Positions 26,679-35,596 of a stretch of 64,000 nt of DNA are shown here, in pieces. The stretch comes from Nostoc sp. XA010 (GTDB taxonomy: Bacteria > Cyanobacteriota > Cyanobacteriia > Cyanobacteriales > Nostocaceae). The DNA lies in contig NZ_JAIVFX010000012.1 in the NCBI RefSeq assembly GCF_020829625.1, positions 163,201-227,200 on the forward strand. The letters run 5' to 3'. Position numbers and translations under genes: made by a program. A model generated the notes under the pieces. The model did no database searches, was not told the DNA's origin, and worked only from the letters and a program-made list of their open reading frames with translations. Position 1 is the stretch's first letter. Each line of letters opens with the position of its first letter.

Positions 26679-26725
26679 AAAACTTTAATTATTCACGCCC
26701 GCTTATTTATTACTACCAATCAAAC

Positions 26726-26962
26726 TTAACTTAGTAAGGATGATAGGTTTATTCCAAAGCTTTTTAATATTCCTGACACTGAAGTTCTTCCTTTGGTAGT
26801 TTTCGTTTTCCCAACCTTTTTAATTTGTTTCTTTACTCCTTTTTTATCAATTATGACTTGACTATAAGAATAAGAAACCACGTTGGTTTCACCACCAGAT
26901 AGGGTTACTTCTTGATCTTCAGTTAGGGATATAAACATTGGCAAGATTTGAGTGCTTTTCAT
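26726..26962 (-). CDS. Double-glycine leader peptide precursor 1 (cationic cargo)
   Basis: 78 residues. The leader is 24 residues with the conserved pattern of C39 substrates: hydrophobic I/F/L at spaced positions and ending EVTLSGG. Predicted cargo is 54 residues (from ETNVVSYSYSQ), with a Lys-rich middle (KKGVKKQIKKVGKTKTTKGR) and a hydrophobic Ser/Leu end (ILKSFGINLSSLLS). No cysteines, so not a disulfide or lanthionine peptide. It is the gene nearest the exporter and ends at a terminator. A bacteriocin or signal role is inference. Confidence 0.75.
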   Translation of the reverse strand: MKSTQILPMFISLTEDQEVTLSGGETNVVSYSYSQVIIDKKGVKKQIKKVGKTKTTKGRTSVSGILKSFGINLSSLLS

Positions 26963-27143
26963 GATTCTAATTAACCTCAGATGTTAATTAACAAGTTTTC
27001 AAATTGATGGGAAGGTGCATTAAGTGAAATATAACCATAGGTAGCACCTAACAAAATGGCTATATCTTTTCCGCTATTTTTTGCAAAATCGTAAATTTTG
27101 ATCCATATTCCTCTTTAATCACTCTCGAATGAAACAATTACAG

Positions 27144-27294
27144 CTTAGAGGATGTTTGAAAAGTCTTCCAGCGTGTGTTTCGCTACCCTGGCTACCGAGA
27201 AATTGCTACGAGAGAATAGGAGTTTTGGGATTTGAGATCATGCCCCTGAGTTCCACTTGAGGCTCAAGCTGACCCTTTTCAAACACCCTCTTAG
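27144..27294. mobile_element. About 150-bp MITE with 20-bp terminal inverted repeats
   Basis: CTTAGAGGATGTTTGAAAAG (27144-27163) and the inverse of 27275-27294 agree at 18 of 20 positions. AGCT flanks both sides (27142-27145 and 27295-27298), a possible target duplication. A lone degenerate end of the same type (CTTTTAAAACATCCTCTAAA) lies near 19157. No coding capacity. It sits between the two peptide precursor genes. Confidence 0.55.
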
Positions 27295-27703
27295 AGCTAA
27301 ATGCTGAAAGTTCAGATATAGCTAGGGATTAAATGCTCGTATATTTATATAAACCCCAAAACTATGGCAAATAAACAGAACCCTAAATAAAAAGGTTTTG
27401 AATTTTACTATCTATGCCGAGAGTGATTAAACATGGATATGAGCGATTTCTCAGATAGCAGCCCTTAGTTCCCTAATTGAGTGTTCAAGGTGAGCAGTAT
27501 CTTTGGCAAAAGTATTAAGTAAGTCCATCAACAGTTGCCTCAGAGGAACCGTTGATAGACTTTATTAACTTTGTTCAACAAAAGTATGCGGTAGGAATAA
27601 ACGTAATGCTAGAATAACTGCGATAAGCAACAAAGCTAATGTCTTGTAAGAAGGCAAACTACTCTGTTGGAGCAGGTTAGTTTGTTTAAGACACTCTACC
27701 TTA

Positions 27704-27731
27704 GTAAAGACGCGGTTAATCGTGTCTTTAC
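27704..27731. terminator. Hairpin downstream of precursor 2
   Basis: GTAAAGACGCG pairs with CGTGTCTTTAC (one G-T pair) around a 6-base loop, 26 bases beyond the stop codon. No T-tract; resembles a repeat hairpin widespread in Nostoc. Confidence 0.5.
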
Positions 27732-27757
27732 GCTTATTCTTTCCCTTATACTAAACC

Positions 27758-28033
27758 TCAATATTTATCTTTACCAGTACCAGTAACAACGTTGACAGCG
27801 GTTTGGCTGACAGTAGAGCCACCAGTAATACCTTCAGCAACGTTGACAGCGGTTTGGTCTATCGTAGAGCCACTAAGAATACCAGCAGCAACGTTAAGGG
27901 CTACTTGGTTGATAACGACGGGCTTAGCCTTAACGGGGGTGTAGTACTTCTTGTGCTTCTTGTGCTTATCAGTACCACCAGACAAACTAGCTTCTTCGGT
28001 AGCGGTTAATGCGGTGAATAATGTGCTTTCCAT
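27758..28033 (-). CDS. Double-glycine leader peptide precursor 2 with three 17-residue curlin-like repeats
   Basis: 91 residues from ATG 28033 (MESTLFTALTATEEASLSGG); the longer frame to 28099 adds an unrelated basic stretch and is rejected. The leader ends in SLSGG after 20 residues. The cargo begins TDKHKKHKKYY, then has three 17-residue units: INQVALNVAAGILSGST, IDQTAVNVAEGITGGST and VSQTAVNVVTGTGKDKY. The 51-bp DNA period is conserved too (CAACGTTGACAGCGG at 27787 and 27838, CAACGTT at 27889). Q-x-A-x-N-x-(A/V) matches the curlin Q-x-G-x-N-x-A repeat with Gly changed to Ala. Probably exported by the adjacent exporter; a beta-solenoid or fibre role is inference. Confidence 0.72.
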   Translation of the reverse strand: MESTLFTALTATEEASLSGGTDKHKKHKKYYTPVKAKPVVINQVALNVAAGILSGSTIDQTAVNVAEGITGGSTVSQTAVNVVTGTGKDKY

Positions 28034-28984
28034 AATCTTAGTTCTCGCTTGATTGTTGAGTTTGAAACTGCGTCGCTTCAAAGTAATTAATATAAACATT
28101 TAAAGAGTATATTTAATTACTTTTTTGTCCCGCTAAAAGTATTATACGACTCTTGCTCAATAGGTCAAGCAATTATTTTTTTAAGAAATATGTATTACAC
28201 CTCTTCAAAAAAGATACTACATAGTTATTCTTTATACAAATTTAGTTAGAAAATTTCAATTATCAAAAAATAGCAAATAGCGTCAATATTCATATTCATA
28301 TAAATAGGGTGAACTAAAAGATGTATTTTTCTGAAAATACATAAGTTAAACATATTCAGCATTAATGCTGAGAAAATAACGTAAATACAAGCAGTTTAAG
28401 ATAAACTTAGTAAAATTGATATATTTTTTATACCATATCTGTTTAAGTGAGGCAATAAAATTCACAATTGGGGTTCCGTCTTTTTAAGTAAGTATGTTTA
28501 CATAGGAACGCTTTACATCAAATTTTTATATACGAAGCTAAAGCGAACTTATATAAATTATTTTAATATCAATAGCGTAAATTTACTTAATTATTGATTA
28601 ATGAGAAATACTTGTGAAAAAGTTGTATATATTATATCATTTTTTTTAGAAATAAATAAAGAGAAGATAAAACTTTAGATAAATATTATAAAGATTTGAT
28701 GTTCATATTAAAAGGCTAATTGTTATTTAGACTTAGCTGTATAAAAACCTTGTATTTACATACTAACTATATACAGATAAGGGACTTATCTGTAATAAAA
28801 ACAAAAGCTGTCGCTTTCGCCCTGAAAGGCAAAAAGCCAGAATTATGAAATTTCTGCCAAAAATATTCTTGCAAGAGAAGAGAGCTTTTATTTTTTGTAT
28901 CTCCCTAAATCTTGATCGTCAGTCTAACGCTAGGTAGATTTTTTTGTTAGATTATTTACGTAACCAAAATGTTTTTTACCATTC
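28034..28984. other. 950-bp AT-rich intergenic region of the secretion locus
   Basis: Very AT rich. It separates precursor 2 from the divergent adaptor gene and must hold both promoters. No further double-glycine (LSGG-type) coding sequence was found on either strand. A GCTTTCGCCCTGAAAGGC hairpin-like piece lies near 28815. Nothing else is visible. Confidence 0.4.
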
Positions 28985-30319
28985 ATGCTCATAGACCCCC
29001 AACCAGACTTTCTCCGCCTAGTCGAAAACGACGAATATCTTCCCTCAGTCAGTATATGGACGAGGTTGGGAGGAATATTTTTAATTGGAAGTGTTGGCGC
29101 TGCCATCAGCCTTGCCAGTGTATTTCAATACAACATCATAGTAAAATCTGATGCTACCGTCCGCCCAACCGGAGAAATCCGGTTAGTGCAAGCAGCATCT
29201 GAGGGAACGGTGACAAGTATCAAAGTGAAAGAAAATCAGGTTGTGAAAAAGGGAGATACGATCGCTCTGATTGACAACTCCCAATTTCAAACTAAAAAAA
29301 GCCAACTACTCGGAACTATCGAACAGAATCAGTTACAACGAGCGCAAATTGATGCACAACTAAAATCGCTAAAAAATCAGATGGCTGCTGAGTCTAATGC
29401 GATGGGACAGGCAATCACATCTGCCAAAGCAGACTTGAGTCGCAACAAAAGAGATTATCAGGATAAGCAAATCACTAGTCTGGCACAAGTACAAGAAATA
29501 GAAGCGGGTGTTGAATTAGCCAGAGAGGAACTGAAGCGATATCAGCAGCTGGGAAATACAGGGGCGATCGCTGCTCTTCAAATTAAAGAAAAAGAACAAG
29601 CTTTTAAAGCTGCTACTGCTAGACTCGACAACGCTAAAGCTGCACTCAATCCCAGCGATGCGAATGTAGCGATCGCACAAGAACGTATTTCCCAAGAGTT
29701 GACGAAGGGTGAGTCTACTATTGCTCAATTGAATAAAGAGAAAGAAGAACTCATCAGGCGTCAAGTTGAAATCCAAAATCAAATTAGCAGCGCTCAACAA
29801 GAACTTAAACAAGTTTTTATGGAACTGCAAAAAAGTGTAATTCGTACCTCTGAGGCAGGTACTATCCTGAAACTAGAATTAAGAAATACTGGACAAGTTG
29901 TCCGTGTTGGGGATGCGATCGCTCAAATTGCTCCCAACAATGCCCCTTTTGTAATCAAAGCTCGTGTTCCCTCTTCAGATATTAGTAAAGTGCAGGTGTG
30001 TAAAGTCGCACAAGTCGCAAAATGTTTAGAGGGGCAAGTACAAATGCGGGTTTCTGCTTATCCTTACCCAGATTATGGCATCCTCAAAGGTGCTGTCAGA
30101 GGCATTAGTGCCGATTCCATTATATCTCAGGGTAACGGTAACATTCCAATTGCGCCTTACTATGAGGTGACAATTGAGCCAGAGAAACTTTATTTAAAAA
30201 AGAGCGATAAATCCTATCCTATTAAAGCAGGGATGGAAGTTACAGCTGAAATCATTTCCAAAAAAGAAACCCTACTGACATTTATTCTGAGAAAAGCAAG
30301 ACTGCTAACGGATGTGTAG
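28985..30319 (+). CDS. HlyD-family periplasmic adaptor (membrane fusion protein)
   Basis: 444 residues: a short cytoplasmic N-terminus, one membrane helix (about 28-47), a half-lipoyl domain (GTVTSIKVKENQVVKKGDTI, 74-93), a long coiled coil (100-285), the second half-lipoyl (TSEAGTILKLELRNTGQVVRVGD) and a beta-barrel. It links an inner-membrane ABC exporter to an outer-membrane channel in type I secretion. Divergent from the exporter and peptide genes and the natural partner of the C39 transporter; the TolC-like component is not in the window. The ATG at 28985 has no good SD. Confidence 0.9.
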   Translation: MLIDPQPDFLRLVENDEYLPSVSIWTRLGGIFLIGSVGAAISLASVFQYNIIVKSDATVRPTGEIRLVQAASEGTVTSIKVKENQVVKKGDTIALIDNSQFQTKKSQLLGTIEQNQLQRAQIDAQLKSLKNQMAAESNAMGQAITSAKADLSRNKRDYQDKQITSLAQVQEIEAGVELAREELKRYQQLGNTGAIAALQIKEKEQAFKAATARLDNAKAALNPSDANVAIAQERISQELTKGESTIAQLNKEKEELIRRQVEIQNQISSAQQELKQVFMELQKSVIRTSEAGTILKLELRNTGQVVRVGDAIAQIAPNNAPFVIKARVPSSDISKVQVCKVAQVAKCLEGQVQMRVSAYPYPDYGILKGAVRGISADSIISQGNGNIPIAPYYEVTIEPEKLYLKKSDKSYPIKAGMEVTAEIISKKETLLTFILRKARLLTDV

Positions 30320-30442
30320 ATTCCTTCCTATATTCCACGCCATTTAGAAGCACTATAATAATTCAAAATTTACACATTATTCGCCCAGCCTCTGTCTGCA
30401 ACACGCTACGCGAAGGTAGAGAAGAAAGCTACATAAGGGAAT

Positions 30443-31009
30443 TTAAACCCCGACTGTAGCTTTCTTCCTGCACCGTAACTGAGCAAAGTCGGAGCCATCG
30501 AAATTTCGAGTCAATAATTGTTTAATATTATATTCTTCGGCGAAATTGGCAAGTATATCTACCAAGGCTGTAAAAATTTCAAAAATTTTATCACCGAAGG
30601 CAGGAGACAGAGGGCAGTTTTTCTCCTGCCTTCCTCTATAAAGGAAATTTACTTGAAAAGTTTGCCAATATAGTTCATAAATTAGTTTTCTAAAAATAAA
30701 TTTTAAAGAGTCGGTGAAATTTAAAAATAAGTTAAAAGTCAAGTATTCTAAATCTTTTAAAAACCATATCCAATTACTCTTTTCTTCACGGTTTTGATTG
30801 TTAAGAGTATATTGAATTGGGTTAACTGTTGCTTCTTCTAAGCAAACAAATTTATTTAAATCTCCATATTCCATGACAAAAAGTGCAAAACAAAGAGCAA
30901 AAGATAATCTTTGTATAAAAGCAATGCTTTTATTGACTAAAAACCCAAAAAAGGGTAATTGAGCAACTTTGGCTGATTCTTTTTCAATTAATCCAAACAC
31001 TTTTTTCAT
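30443..31009 (-). CDS. Hypothetical protein, 188 aa
   Basis: Not recognised. Lys/Phe-rich helical protein with MKKVFGLIEKESAKVAQLPF at the N-terminus, a hydrophobic segment (LSFALCFALFVMEYG) and a stretch of amphipathic helices (FLKDLEYLTFNLFLNFTDSLKF). ATG 31009 chosen over the TTG two codons earlier. It converges on the HlyD gene and could belong to the secretion locus (immunity or accessory), but only position suggests that. Confidence 0.5.
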   Translation of the reverse strand: MKKVFGLIEKESAKVAQLPFFGFLVNKSIAFIQRLSFALCFALFVMEYGDLNKFVCLEEATVNPIQYTLNNQNREEKSNWIWFLKDLEYLTFNLFLNFTDSLKFIFRKLIYELYWQTFQVNFLYRGRQEKNCPLSPAFGDKIFEIFTALVDILANFAEEYNIKQLLTRNFDGSDFAQLRCRKKATVGV

Positions 31010-31122
31010 GATCAAAAAATTCTGCCCGATAAGTGGACAGTATAGTGTCTGTTGACTTATCAGTTCCCGCTTATGGTTTTATGCAGAGTCAGCCAATTCT
31101 TTGCAAAACTTCACAAACTGCG

Positions 31123-32886
31123 TTACAGCCAGCGTTTTCCGCTTATGCGAGGAGGCGATCGTCTCTCCCCCCCAAATTTATGGGGTTCAAAATTATTGAC
31201 TTTTGACTTCCCCGTTCGCGCAGCATGCCGTAGGGAAGGGGCTGACCCATTCCAAATCTGATTAAATTGATCTGTCGACAAAGACTGTAAAATACTGAGA
31301 TTAAGCGGCTCTTTACTGATAAATGTGGCGTAGGAAGGCTGCAAATAGGAACGGTATTCAGGACGGTTGAGGAGATGGGTTTCTAAAAAAGCTACGCTGA
31401 GGGCGTTGAGATAGGAATAAACAGGGGCACGATCGGGGCCTAGCAAGGCAGGTGGCACAGGTAAGACATTATTTCCAGAAGTAGGTTCTGCGATCGCTGA
31501 GAAGTGGGTGGCATTTTCGATCAAAGCTAGGTACTTATTAGAGTCAGGAAGCCAGGTAAAGGGGCGAATTTGCTCAAATACAGGTGGGGCAAAAATATCT
31601 TGACTACCTGCTACCAGCATTACTGGACTTTTAATTTGACTCAATCCGCCCTCACCCAAAACTAAGCTGTCAATTGGATTAATCGCCATGATGACCTTGA
31701 TGCGATCGTCTTTGAGATTGTAATTTCTTCGGGGTAATTTATTTGCTTCACACTGCAACAAGAGGGACACATTAAAGGATGAATTATTGCGATTACAGTT
31801 TTGCCTCAGTTGCTCAAAGTTAATATTTGCTCCTGCTAGAGCCAAAACAGTATAACCGCCAAAGGACTGACCAATCGCGCCGACTTGCTGAAAATTGAGT
31901 TTTCCTTGGAGGGTGGGATCAGATTTGTCCAGACGTTCGAGTTCATTGAGGAGATATTTGATATCCAAAGGTCGATTGATAAATTCTGATGCATCTGGCG
32001 GCCCGGCCAAACCCGCAAAATATAGTTGAAACCGTTCAGCATTACTACCAGGGTGTTCCAGTACAGCAACGGCAAAACCATAGGATGCTAAATGTTCAGC
32101 CAGGTAGACAAAGGTAGAGCGGTCTGAGGCTAGACCATGAGAAATTACAATCAGGGGAAAGGGAGGCAAAACCAGTTCTTTAGTGTTTTGTGAACCTGCT
32201 TCCGGCAGATATATATCCACGGGTAGACGGCGATTGCGAGAAAAATCGTTTAACTCCAGGCTTTTTTTCTGCCAGCGAAATTTTCCTGGCGATCGCAAAT
32301 CTGGCTGTTGTGAGAAGTCAATTTTTGAATTGGTTGCTTGAGCGATCGCTTCTTTTTGAAGAGAGGCAACAACTTCATCCCTTTTTTTGAGCAATTGTGA
32401 CAAGTCATCAACTATCTTTAACCCTCCAGTGAAATTCACCCGCACAGTATTGCTAGGAAATTTCCGCAACAAATTCACAACCGTTAAACCTTCTCGATCG
32501 GCAGCAGCCAAAATCAAAGAGGCACGTATGGCATAGAACCCGTTCTGTCGAGACTCAGTGAGGAGTAATTCTCCTAGCTGTTGCATCAGTTGTTCGCCTA
32601 TAGGTGAGTAGGTAACTTGAGATACAAGTGTAGGGGTGGTATTGAACCTTTGCTGAAGTAGATCCCGCAGTTGAGCGAGTTGTTGGGGTGTAGCACGGCT
32701 AGCATAAAATGAAAAATCTTGATCGATTTTGCCAACTTTCGCAAAAGTTTCCAGCGAGTCCACAGACAAAGAGAATTCGCCGAAGGGAGGGTAATAAAAG
32801 CTAATACGTTCAGCTCCCAATCCGGGAGTTGCAGTCAAAAACGTAGATAGCAAACCTAAACCCAGGTATCTCAGAAATTTTTTCAT
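31123..32886 (-). CDS. Secreted alpha/beta hydrolase of the cyanobacterial DUF1400 type
   Basis: 587 residues from ATG 32886, which begins a clear signal peptide (MKKFLRYLGLGLLSTFLTA, cut near GLGA). Residues about 25-160 are the DUF1400 domain; the hydrolase follows with ISHGLASDRS (oxyanion), GAIGQSFGGYT (nucleophile Ser), VAGSQDIFAP (Asp) and ENATHFS (His). A periplasmic lipase or esterase is likely. The last 30 or so residues (SKVNNFEPHKFGGERRSPPR...) read through a GC-rich dispersed repeat and look foreign, as if the original stop was lost. Confidence 0.85.
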   Translation of the reverse strand: MKKFLRYLGLGLLSTFLTATPGLGAERISFYYPPFGEFSLSVDSLETFAKVGKIDQDFSFYASRATPQQLAQLRDLLQQRFNTTPTLVSQVTYSPIGEQLMQQLGELLLTESRQNGFYAIRASLILAAADREGLTVVNLLRKFPSNTVRVNFTGGLKIVDDLSQLLKKRDEVVASLQKEAIAQATNSKIDFSQQPDLRSPGKFRWQKKSLELNDFSRNRRLPVDIYLPEAGSQNTKELVLPPFPLIVISHGLASDRSTFVYLAEHLASYGFAVAVLEHPGSNAERFQLYFAGLAGPPDASEFINRPLDIKYLLNELERLDKSDPTLQGKLNFQQVGAIGQSFGGYTVLALAGANINFEQLRQNCNRNNSSFNVSLLLQCEANKLPRRNYNLKDDRIKVIMAINPIDSLVLGEGGLSQIKSPVMLVAGSQDIFAPPVFEQIRPFTWLPDSNKYLALIENATHFSAIAEPTSGNNVLPVPPALLGPDRAPVYSYLNALSVAFLETHLLNRPEYRSYLQPSYATFISKEPLNLSILQSLSTDQFNQIWNGSAPSLRHAARTGKSKVNNFEPHKFGGERRSPPRISGKRWL

Positions 32887-33187
32887 TAGAAAAACCCACT
32901 GTCTAACCCTGCCAGACAAGTTTAAGCAGGGAGGAAAGCGGGGCGGGATCTATAACCGCTTTCCTGTTTACTTGGTTTACGTATATCAAACAGGTTACAA
33001 GCATAAGAAGCAAGTACTTACAGCCATAGTTTCCCATATACGCCCTAAATCACCGACTTTCAGAGAGGTCTGTACCAAAAAACAATCATCAATGACCAAT
33101 CACGAATGACTAACACATGAGTAGCAAATTTTTCAGCCAAACAGCATCAGTAAGGCGATAATAGATATAGAGATCAAAATATTTTAT

Positions 33188-33382
33188 ATGTCCTTATCCT
33201 CCTGCCCCTGTTGTGTTGTCGTCCTCAATCAGCAACAAGAGCAAAATATCTCTCACCAAAACCAGTGCCAGGATGTGCCAGTTAACCCCAGCAAGAGCAT
33301 GGTTAAAAGTTGCACTGTAGTTGAAAATGGTCGGGTTGTCGTTAAACCTTTACAAGCTGCTGTAAATCAGACTGTAGAGTAA
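33188..33382 (+). CDS. Possible small Cys/Gln-rich protein, 64 aa
   Basis: Open frame with ATG at 33188, Cys-rich start (SLSSCPCCVVV), Gln/Asn-rich middle and a Val-rich end. It lies alone between two minus-strand genes. No ribosome binding site or homology recognised; may be a chance frame. Confidence 0.25.
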   Translation: MSLSSCPCCVVVLNQQQEQNISHQNQCQDVPVNPSKSMVKSCTVVENGRVVVKPLQAAVNQTVE

Positions 33383-33394
33383 CTTGCAGGCATT

Positions 33395-34318
33395 TTAACT
33401 GTCTTCATCTAAAGGTAAAACATCGTGGAAGCGGTTGTAATCAATATAGCGATGTCCATCGGGTGTGTGATGGAAGATATCGACAAATTGATTGTTCCAC
33501 AAAATCTCATTAGCACCATAAGTATGACGGGCATGGACAACCTGTGCAACCGTTTCATCAATGCCACTCAAAGAGACGATCAGTATAGTATTTGTCTGGG
33601 TTAAGGATTCTGGTGTCATGCCATATAAAGGACTAAACTCATCAATGACATGCATCACTGACCAGCTTAACGTGAAGCTAGGTGTTTGGTTCCTCAGCAG
33701 TTTGAGGTCGTAGAACCGACGCATAAACTGCCCTTCTGAGGTTATATCGTCGCGCATTAAGTAGACTCGCATCTGCGCCTCCAGAATTATATTGCGACGC
33801 TGATTAGCGCTGCGAAATATGAGAGTCGGCATTGCATTATGAGGTGTAATTACAGCAACACGACTAAAAAGCACCCGGGCTGTAGGTCGGGAGAATCGAG
33901 CAAAAGCTAGTCCCGTCATCACAGCAATTCCCACCAAACCAATCATTGCTTCAATGGTGACAATAATGTTGGCGTAAGTTGTTTTAGGATACATTGCCCC
34001 ATAGCCGATGGATGCTAGGGTTTGCACGCTAAAGAAAAAGAGATCCAAAAAAGAGCCAGGTCGGGCGTTGGCAATACAATCTCCTCCTATCAAGTAAGCT
34101 AGAGCAAATAGAGCATTAGTAGTTATATAGAAAGTACAAATTAGGATTAGAAAACCAGTCCAGGGAATCGTTAGCAGCAGATGGTAGGGATCGCGCCAGT
34201 AAGAATGCCATGCACCCATACCCATAATCTCAAATTTTCCATCTCGAACTTGAATCTGAATAGGTGGGAGCAGACGCTGTTTTTTCTTCGGTGAAAGTCT
34301 CTTCAGTCGAAATTTCAT
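33395..34318 (-). CDS. Inward-rectifier (Kir-type) potassium channel
   Basis: 307 residues from ATG 34318 (a GTG 48 bases upstream is possible). Prokaryotic Kir layout: slide helix (GAWHSYWRDPYH), first membrane helix (about 46-72), pore helix and selectivity filter TLASIGYGAM (100-109), second helix (114-138) and a cytoplasmic beta-sandwich beginning ARVLFSRVAVI. The filter keeps G-Y-G. Such channels conduct K+ and are gated by cytoplasmic ligands or lipids. Same strand as the upstream DUF2382 gene but separated by a terminator. Confidence 0.93.
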   Translation of the reverse strand: MKFRLKRLSPKKKQRLLPPIQIQVRDGKFEIMGMGAWHSYWRDPYHLLLTIPWTGFLILICTFYITTNALFALAYLIGGDCIANARPGSFLDLFFFSVQTLASIGYGAMYPKTTYANIIVTIEAMIGLVGIAVMTGLAFARFSRPTARVLFSRVAVITPHNAMPTLIFRSANQRRNIILEAQMRVYLMRDDITSEGQFMRRFYDLKLLRNQTPSFTLSWSVMHVIDEFSPLYGMTPESLTQTNTILIVSLSGIDETVAQVVHARHTYGANEILWNNQFVDIFHHTPDGHRYIDYNRFHDVLPLDEDS

Positions 34319-34412
34319 TGCAAGTAGCCAAAAGAACGGCAACTGCTTAGTATTTTGACATTCCACTTACCCCCAAGGGAACGAAAATTTCAACTTTATT
34401 TTCTAAAACCAG

Positions 34413-34443
34413 CAAAAAAAATAGGGTGTGCAATGCCCACCCT
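34413..34443 (-). terminator. Rho-independent terminator after the DUF2382 gene at 34465
   Basis: Minus strand: AGGGTG, nine-base loop, CACCCT, A, then a run of eight T residues; 22 bases beyond the stop codon. Confidence 0.8.
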
Positions 34444-34464
34444 AACAATCAGCGAGAAACTAAC

Positions 34465-35352
34465 TCATTTTTCAGGGTTTGGTTGCTGACCTTTAGAACA
34501 GCGATCAAACCACTCCTGATATTTTTTCTGGTGTGACTCATCTTCAACAGCGATGGTCACTCGCACTTGGTTACAACCGTGATTTTGCTCTAGTGCGATC
34601 GCATTCAACAATAAACTAGCAGTTTTAGGTGAGCTAAATTCACCGCTTACCATTAAACCTGTCCCAAAATGCTGAACCTCAAGTCTTTCTACTTCCGTTA
34701 AGTCAATGCCAGAAATTTCCTCTTGTCCTAAATCAATTTCTGCAAGTTGTTTGTGTTCTGGGCTAATTTGTTCTACAATCAACTTTTCGCGCCGGACAGG
34801 AACTTGTATCATCCGGGTTTCAATTTCTTTGCGAACAATCACCTCACCAACTTTACGCTTACTGCTTTCAACAACTAGTCGTTCTTCTAGTAAACGAATA
34901 ATCTGTTCTTCCGTAGCCTCATCTAAATCTACTGGCTCAACTGGGCTATTTGTAGTTTGATAATTCACTAGTTGTTCAGTTGAGTTTTCTGATAGTGTGC
35001 CCTCGCCTGGTGTTTCTGTTTCTAAATATTCAGGCATATATTCAATTTCTGATTTATTTAAGTCTATGAAAACAGATTTAGTCGGCTTGTCTATTTTTTT
35101 TATTCTCTGGCTCTGCAACCGAAATAAAGAAGGATGTTTATCAGCTAAGTCTTGATTCCCCTGGTTAGATATAACTAGGTTTAATCGACGATTAGCATCC
35201 ACAATTAAATCATGAACTACTCCTACTAGCTGACCTTGCTGATCGAATACAGCGAAATTGATTACCTTGTTTCTTAAATCTGTTAATGAGGTGCTAGTCT
35301 GAGAGTCAGAGTTTGCCTGTCCAATGTTTTTTGTCATCGGTTGGCTATTCAT
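34465..35352 (-). CDS. DUF2382 (YsnF-type) protein 1
   Basis: 295 residues. The N-terminus (NKVINFAVFDQQGQLVGVVH) is a PRC-barrel-like strand set. A DUF2382 domain follows from about residue 155 (RLVVESSKRKVGEVIVRKEI, RMIQVPVRREKLIVE). An acidic linker joins them. DUF2382 proteins are linked to general stress in Bacillus (YsnF) and are common beside PRC-barrels in cyanobacteria and Deinococcus; molecular role unknown. It is the most divergent of three related genes in a row. Confidence 0.8.
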   Translation of the reverse strand: MNSQPMTKNIGQANSDSQTSTSLTDLRNKVINFAVFDQQGQLVGVVHDLIVDANRRLNLVISNQGNQDLADKHPSLFRLQSQRIKKIDKPTKSVFIDLNKSEIEYMPEYLETETPGEGTLSENSTEQLVNYQTTNSPVEPVDLDEATEEQIIRLLEERLVVESSKRKVGEVIVRKEIETRMIQVPVRREKLIVEQISPEHKQLAEIDLGQEEISGIDLTEVERLEVQHFGTGLMVSGEFSSPKTASLLLNAIALEQNHGCNQVRVTIAVEDESHQKKYQEWFDRCSKGQQPNPEK

Positions 35353-35564
35353 AGTGCAAAGTTTATGAACTGTTTTCTAGTTAGCTAAATTAAATGTATC
35401 AATCCTCTAAATACCATTTAGAAAATGCTTGCGATAGATGTATTTATCTAACCTAATATTCAGAAAAATAATTCGCAATCCAAAATCTAAAGTTGTATTA
35501 GTTATTAGAAGCACAGGTAAAGCTAATTTTACAGCCTCACCTGTACTGTGTCGAATTAATTAGT

Positions 35565-35589
35565 AGTCATTAGTTAGCAACTAATGACT
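35565..35589. terminator. Hairpin after DUF2382 gene 2
   Basis: AGTCATTAGTT and AACTAATGACT pair perfectly around AGC, 8 bases beyond the stop. No long T-tract, so mRNA protection is as likely as termination. Confidence 0.5.
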
Positions 35590-35596
35590 TTGTTAT

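Noticed and set aside
28800..28880. Possible riboswitch upstream of the HlyD gene
   Set aside because: A small hairpin around GCTTTCGCCCTGAAAGGC is visible but matches no class I know and lies over 100 bases from the start.
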